Below, in pieces: positions 60,400 to 64,000 of a stretch of DNA of 64,000 nucleotides. The stretch lies in assembly GCA_017848855.1 (NCBI GenBank), contig JAFIHF010000032.1:124001-188000 (forward strand), written 5' to 3'. This stretch comes from Rhodanobacter denitrificans. GTDB taxonomy: Bacteria; Pseudomonadota; Gammaproteobacteria; Xanthomonadales; Rhodanobacteraceae. Below the pieces are notes generated by a model. The model made no database searches. It saw only the letters and a list, made by a program, of their open reading frames with translations, and was not told the DNA's origin. The first letter of the stretch is position 1. The number at the start of each line of letters is the position of its first letter. The translations under genes and the position numbers were made by a program.

Positions 60400-61785
60400 A
60401 TGACCGGCTTCCGCATCGAACACGACAGCATGGGCGAGCTGCAGGTGCCCGCCGACGCGCTGTACGGCGCGCAGACCCAGCGCGCGATCGACAACTTCCC
60501 GATCTCCGGCCTGCGCCTGCCGCGCGAGTTCATTCGCGCACTGGGGCTGATCAAGGCCGCCGCCGCCGAGGCGAACCTGTCGCTGGGGCACCTGAAGAAG
60601 GGCCAGGCTGCGGCGATCCGCAAGGCCGCGCTGGCGGTGGCGCAGGGCGAACACGACACGCAGTTCCCCATCGACGTGTTCCAGACCGGCTCGGGCACCA
60701 GCACCAACATGAACGCGAACGAGGTGATCGCCCACCTCGCCGCGCGCGCCGGCGCCAGGGTGCATCCGAACGACCACGTCAACTACGGGCAGAGTTCCAA
60801 CGACGTGATCCCCACCGCGATCCACGTCAGCGCCGCGCTGGTGGCGCACGAAGCTTTGCTGCCAGCGCTGAAACACTTGAAGAAAACCATCGAGCAGCGT
60901 GCGCGCCAATTGCGCAACGTGGCCAAGACCGGCCGCACGCATCTGATGGACGCGATGCCGGTGACCTTCGGCCAGGAGCTGTCCGGCTGGGCCGCGCAGA
61001 TCGGCTCGGCCAGCGCGCGCATCGAGGATGCGCTCACGCGCATGCGTCGCCTGCCGCAGGGCGGCACCGCGGTGGGCACCGGCATCAATGCCGACCCGAA
61101 GTTCGGCGCGGCGGTGGCGCGCGAGCTGAAGAAGCTCACCGGCGTGCGCTTCGAGGCGATGGCCAACCCGTTCGAAGGCATGGCCGCGCAGGACGACGCG
61201 GTGGAGCTGTCCGGCCAGTTGAAGACGCTGGCCGTGGCGCTGATGAAGATCGCGAACGACCTGCGCTGGATGAATTCCGGCCCGCTGGCGGGCCTGGGCG
61301 AGATCGAGCTGCCCGCGCTGCAGCCCGGATCCTCGATCATGCCCGGCAAGGTGAACCCGGTGATTCCCGAGGCCGTGGCGATGGTGGCCGCACAGGTGAT
61401 CGGCAACGACGCGGCGATCGCCGTCGCCGGCCAGTCCGGCAACTTCCAGCTCAACGTGATGCTGCCGCTGATCGCCTACAACCTGCTCGAATCGCTGGGC
61501 ATCCTGGCGAACGCCGCGCGCCTGCTCGCCGACAAGGCGATTGCCGGATTCAAGGTCAGCAAGGCGCGCGTGGACGAGGCGCTGGCGCTGAACCCGATCC
61601 TGGTCACCGCGCTCAATCCCGTGATCGGCTACGAGCAGGGCGCGGCCACCGCCAAGCAGGCCTACAAGCAGCACCGGCCGATCATGGACGTGGCGCTGGA
61701 AACCACCGGGCTGTCCAAAACCGAGTTGCAGAAGCTGCTCGATCCGCTGGCGCTGACCAAGGGCGGCATCCACGGCGGTGGCTGA
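60400..61785 (+). CDS. fumC: Class II fumarate hydratase FumC
   Basis: 461 residues, oxygen-stable fumarase of the TCA cycle. Signatures: TGFRIEHDSMGELQVPADAL, FQTGSGTSTNMNANEVIAHL (about residues 93-112), AKTGRTHLMDAMPVTFGQEL with catalytic His, and PGSSIMPGKVNPVIPEAVAM (about residues 308-327). ATG 60400 follows GAAGGA. It runs alone, divergent from purB, a relative of it. Confidence 0.96.
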   Translation: MTGFRIEHDSMGELQVPADALYGAQTQRAIDNFPISGLRLPREFIRALGLIKAAAAEANLSLGHLKKGQAAAIRKAALAVAQGEHDTQFPIDVFQTGSGTSTNMNANEVIAHLAARAGARVHPNDHVNYGQSSNDVIPTAIHVSAALVAHEALLPALKHLKKTIEQRARQLRNVAKTGRTHLMDAMPVTFGQELSGWAAQIGSASARIEDALTRMRRLPQGGTAVGTGINADPKFGAAVARELKKLTGVRFEAMANPFEGMAAQDDAVELSGQLKTLAVALMKIANDLRWMNSGPLAGLGEIELPALQPGSSIMPGKVNPVIPEAVAMVAAQVIGNDAAIAVAGQSGNFQLNVMLPLIAYNLLESLGILANAARLLADKAIAGFKVSKARVDEALALNPILVTALNPVIGYEQGAATAKQAYKQHRPIMDVALETTGLSKTELQKLLDPLALTKGGIHGGG

Positions 61786-61810
61786 TTGGCGCGATTTCCG
61801 CAAATTTCCC

Positions 61811-61913
61811 CGTAGGAGCGCACCCCCGGATCAAGTCCGGGGCAGGCTCTGTGCGCGAATGCTTTGGCGCTTGATCGAAGCAAGAGCATTCGCGCACAGG
61901 GTGCGCTCCTACG
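61811..61913. repeat. Extragenic element with 15-bp terminal inverted repeats (TAGGAGCGCACCC)
   Basis: Outer arms CGTAGGAGCGCACCC (61811-61825) and its reverse complement (61899-61913). Nested inside are CCCCGGATCAAGTCCGGGG and CTGTGCGCGAATGCT (61849-61863) facing 61885-61899. It lies between convergent fumC and the S4-domain gene. A partial copy is at 51848. Confidence 0.85.
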
Positions 61914-61919
61914 GCGGCC

Positions 61920-62138
61920 TCAGGCCACACCCACTACGCGTATCTCCACCCCGTCCACGCGCACCACCTGGCCTGCGTGGATCTTGCAGGTCTTGCGCAG
62001 TTCGGTGGCGCCGTCCACCGTCACCGCGCCGCTGGCGACCAGGTGCTTGCCGGCGCCGCCGCTGTCGCACAGGCCGACCAGTTTCAGCAGGTGGTCGAGC
62101 TTGACGTGATCGCGGTCGAGTTCGAAGCGGTGGATCAT
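61920..62138 (-). CDS. Small S4-domain RNA-binding protein (YbcJ-like)
   Basis: 72 residues with one S4 domain: DHVKLDHLLKLVGLCDSGGA then GAVTVDGATELRKTCKIHAG, where the loop GKHLVASG-type segment contacts RNA. Similar proteins (YbcJ in E. coli) have no firmly known role. ATG 62138 (MIHRFELDRD) is preferred; a longer frame from 62177 runs into repeat sequence. It is convergent with fumC. Confidence 0.85.
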   Translation of the reverse strand: MIHRFELDRDHVKLDHLLKLVGLCDSGGAGKHLVASGAVTVDGATELRKTCKIHAGQVVRVDGVEIRVVGVA

Positions 62139-62153
62139 GTGTTCTCGTCTGGC

Positions 62154-62286
62154 GAAGTATTTGAAGAGTGCGGCCAAGGATGGCCGCCCGTTTGACTTTC
62201 GCGTTCAAGGACGAACGCACAAGTATTTCAAGAGTGCGGCCAAGGATGGCCGCCCGTTTGACTTTCGCGTTCATGGAAGAACGCAC
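62154..62286 (-). repeat. Two tandem copies (65-bp period) of the dispersed two-hairpin repeat
   Basis: Copies at 62164-62220 and 62229-62286, in reverse orientation to those at 24997 and 30497. Each has GCGGCCAAGGATGGCCGC, the linker CGTTTGACTTTC and GCGTTC...GAACGC. The right copy forms the end of the barstar-like gene. Confidence 0.9.
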
Positions 62287-62689
62287 CAGTAAAGAAGGCG
62301 AAGAATGGGCGGTCCGCGTCCTGCGCGAAGGTGGCGGCATCGTCGAGGACGCCGAGCAGTATGTCGAAATCGCCGGCGGCGCTGCGGTGCAGTGCTTCGG
62401 CGTGCTCGAACAGCAGCACGTGCCCCCACGCGGGCAGCCAGCCGAGGTCGCGCAGGCAGTCGGCCAGCGCGTCCCAGTTGTGGCCGAAGTCGGCGGGCAG
62501 GCTCAGCGAGGCGGCGAGGCGGCGCAGCAGTTCGGCCTTGCCGTGGCAGCCGGCGAGGTCGGTGCGGCGGACGGCCAGTTCCTCGTGCGCGGCGGTGGTG
62601 GCGAGGCGCGCGAGATCGGCGTCGCCCACGAAGTACACGCCGTTCTGGCTGGGGCGGGTGAGGTCGGGATCGAGCGACGGTGCGTTCAT
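62228..62689 (-). CDS. Barstar-family ribonuclease inhibitor with repeat-encoded tail
   Basis: 153-residue cytoplasmic inhibitor. The barstar core is about residues 40-120: CHGKAELLRRLAASLSLPAD, FGHNWDALADCLRDLGWLPA (the helix that plugs the nuclease active site, with key Asp and Trp) and HVLLFEHAEALHRSAAGDFD. The last residues (FFHERESQTGGHPWPHS) come from a dispersed repeat, and an N-terminal extension of about 45 residues is also beyond the usual 90. ATG 62689 overlaps the stop of the nuclease gene (ATGA), so nuclease and inhibitor are coupled. Confidence 0.88.
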   Translation of the reverse strand: MNAPSLDPDLTRPSQNGVYFVGDADLARLATTAAHEELAVRRTDLAGCHGKAELLRRLAASLSLPADFGHNWDALADCLRDLGWLPAWGHVLLFEHAEALHRSAAGDFDILLGVLDDAATFAQDADRPFFAFFTGAFFHERESQTGGHPWPHS

Positions 62690-63099
62690 CGGGCGAGCAC
62701 GAAGCGGCGGAAGCTGCGGTAGTGGTCGTCGGTGTAGTAGTACACCGCGGGCGGTGTGCCGCCGGTGATGATGCGCCGCGCGCCGCGCGTGCGCGCGCCG
62801 GGCGTTTCCACCGTGTACTCGTGGTAGTAGCCACGCGGCTCGCGCGGCAGCAGGCCTTCGTAGTTGCCGAACACCACGCCGTCCTGCTGGTGCGGGAACG
62901 GGCCGCCGCGGGCGATCAGCGCCAGCGTGTCGCGCGCCTCGGGTGGCAGGAAGGCCGGCAGCGCGGCCGCGTTGCCGGCGTCCGTCGTGGCGGCGGGGAC
63001 GCTTGCCGGCACGGAAGGCAGCGGCGTGTGCGCCGGCCGGTTCCACAGCAGCGCGATCGCGAGGATCACGAGCACGAGCAGCAACTTCCAGTAACGCAT
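62686..63099 (-). CDS. Barnase-like guanyl-specific ribonuclease, exported
   Basis: 137 residues. An N-terminal membrane or signal helix (KLLLVLVILAIALLWNRPAH) is followed by a proline/alanine linker and the N1/T1 ribonuclease core: PPEARDTLALIARGGPFPHQ, YYHEYTVETPGARTRGARRI with the catalytic Glu and Arg, and YYTDDHYRSFRRF with the catalytic His. No clear cleavage site is seen, so it may be anchored. With the barstar-like gene it forms a nuclease-immunity pair, possibly for nucleic-acid scavenging or competition. Confidence 0.9.
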   Translation of the reverse strand: MRYWKLLLVLVILAIALLWNRPAHTPLPSVPASVPAATTDAGNAAALPAFLPPEARDTLALIARGGPFPHQQDGVVFGNYEGLLPREPRGYYHEYTVETPGARTRGARRIITGGTPPAVYYYTDDHYRSFRRFVLAR

Positions 63100-63236
63100 G
63101 TGGGCAGGCGGTGGCGGGCGGGAGGCGAGTCTAGCATTCGCTTCCGTGCTGCCGGCTTTCCCGTTCGCAGGAAATTGCGCACACTCGCCCTCCGGCCATG
63201 CGCACTGGCGCGCGCGGCCTCGCCAGGAGTCGAAGC

Positions 63237-64000
63237 TTGGACATCGCCAGCGACCGCGCGCGGCTGCCGCGGCAGATCCCGTACATCATCGGCAACGAGG
63301 GCTGCGAGCGTTTCTCGTTCTACGGGATGCGCAACATCCTCACCCCGTTCCTGATCAGCAGCCTGCTGCTGTACCTGCCCGAGGGCGAGCGCGCGGGCGC
63401 GGCGAAGGACGTGTTCCACAGCTTCGTGATCGGCGTGTACTTCTTCCCGCTGCTGGGCGGCTGGCTGGCCGACCGCTGGTTCGGCAAGTACCCCACCGTG
63501 CTGTGGATGAGCCTGGTGTACTGCCTCGGCCACGCCTGCCTCGCACTGTTCGAGCACCACCGCGCCGGTTTCTACGCGGGCCTCGTGCTGATCGCGCTGG
63601 GCGCGGGCGGGATCAAGCCGCTGGTGGCCTCGTTCGTGGGCGACCAGTTCGACCAGTCGAACAAGCACCTCGCGAAAGTGGTGTTCGACGCGTTCTACTG
63701 GATCATCAACTTCGGCTCATTCTTCGCCTCGCTGCTGATGCCGATCTTCCTGCGCCAGTTCGGCGCGGCGGTGGCGTTCGGCATCCCCGGCGCGCTGATG
63801 TTCGTGGCCACCGTGGTGTTCTGGTCGGGGCGCAAGCAGTACGTGATGCTGCCGCCGGCGCCGCCCGACCCGCACGCGTTCTCGCGAGTGATCCGCAGCG
63901 CCTTGCTGGCGCAGGCGTCGGGGCAGGCGCGGCCGGGACTGTGGCTGGCCGTGGCCGGCGTGCTGGCGGCCGGCGCCGCGTTCGCGCTGCTGCCCACGCT
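63237..64000 (+). CDS. POT/PTR2-family proton-dependent oligopeptide transporter (3' end cut by window)
   Basis: The first 254 residues or so of a major-facilitator peptide transporter. The POT start LPRQIPYIIGNEGCERFSFY with GMRNILTPFLISSLLLYLPE contains the ExxERFxYYG-type proton motif (here ERFSFYG). Later are GVYFFPLLGGWLADRWFGKY and IALGAGGIKPLVASFVGDQF, the PTR2 signature. The best start is TTG 63237 with AGGAG at 63225; an ATG at 63198 in the same frame has no ribosome-binding site. It is divergent from the nuclease gene. Confidence 0.88.
   Translation, partial: MDIASDRARLPRQIPYIIGNEGCERFSFYGMRNILTPFLISSLLLYLPEGERAGAAKDVFHSFVIGVYFFPLLGGWLADRWFGKYPTVLWMSLVYCLGHACLALFEHHRAGFYAGLVLIALGAGGIKPLVASFVGDQFDQSNKHLAKVVFDAFYWIINFGSFFASLLMPIFLRQFGAAVAFGIPGALMFVATVVFWSGRKQYVMLPPAPPDPHAFSRVIRSALLAQASGQARPGLWLAVAGVLAAGAAFALLPT

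Overview
The window is a high-GC, densely coding chromosomal segment from a gammaproteobacterium of the Xanthomonadales, most likely Rhodanobacteraceae (Rhodanobacter/Dyella/Luteibacter type). This rests on conserved gene orders recognised from memory (smpB-ratA-rnfH/bamE-fur, recN/hrcA-grpE-dnaK-dnaJ-dapB-carA-carB-greA, cmk-rpsA-ihfB-lapAB, cysJIH-cysB-cysG-cysK), on protein sequence character, and on several families of short palindromic extragenic repeats. No rRNA, tRNA, CRISPR array, prophage or full insertion sequence was seen. The sequence is core genome, with small insertions at intergenic junctions.

Layout. 1-1.9 kb: a minus-strand stress cassette (DGPF protein, VOC protein, RibD-like reductase, ECF42-type sigma factor cut by the window edge) behind a promoter resembling the reported ECF42 target. 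2-5.6 kb: secreted methyltransferase-like protein, smpB, ratA-rnfH, a MITE-like inverted repeat, bamE and fur. 5.6-8.2 kb: a candidate structured RNA with nine GGA motifs and its own terminator, next to a MASE1-type histidine kinase and a divergent NarL/UhpA-type regulator. 8.2-17.4 kb: recN, then the heat-shock operon hrcA-grpE-dnaK-dnaJ with sigma-32-like promoters and a TMEM175-family channel gene between dnaK and dnaJ, followed by dapB and a CaCA exchanger. 17.4-23.9 kb: 2OG oxygenase, carA, a four-helix-bundle (23S IVP-like) gene inside a perfect 31-bp inverted repeat, carB, greA and L36. 23.9-28.2 kb: LysR regulator, fadH, acyl-CoA-binding protein, cmk. 28.4-35.9 kb: rpsA, ihfB, lapA-lapB and an envelope-polysaccharide set (WecA-like, WbpM-like, galU). 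36.1-44.8 kb: alpha-2-macroglobulin and pbpC, separated by an 89-bp tandem palindromic array. 44.8-55.8 kb: FAD oxidoreductase, csaA, then sulfur assimilation (TSUP permease, cysJIH, cysB, cysG, cysK). 55.8-64 kb: an AT-richer orphan gene, HxlR regulator/GST pair, TIGR04325-type methyltransferase, purB, fumC, an S4-domain protein, a barnase/barstar pair and a truncated POT transporter.

How the parts fit together. The heat-shock genes share sigma-32-like promoters and presumably HrcA control. The cys genes supply reductant, siroheme and cysteine synthase for sulfate assimilation; two of their upstream regions carry met-box-like AGACGT motifs. LapA/B, WecA-like, WbpM-like and GalU all serve lipopolysaccharide assembly. 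Alpha-2-macroglobulin and PBP1C form a known periplasmic defence and repair pair. The most unusual elements are the inverted-repeat-bounded IVP cassette that divides carA from carB, the GGA-rich candidate RNA beside a two-component system, and a six-copy two-hairpin repeat that in places supplies start codons or protein tails to neighbouring genes.
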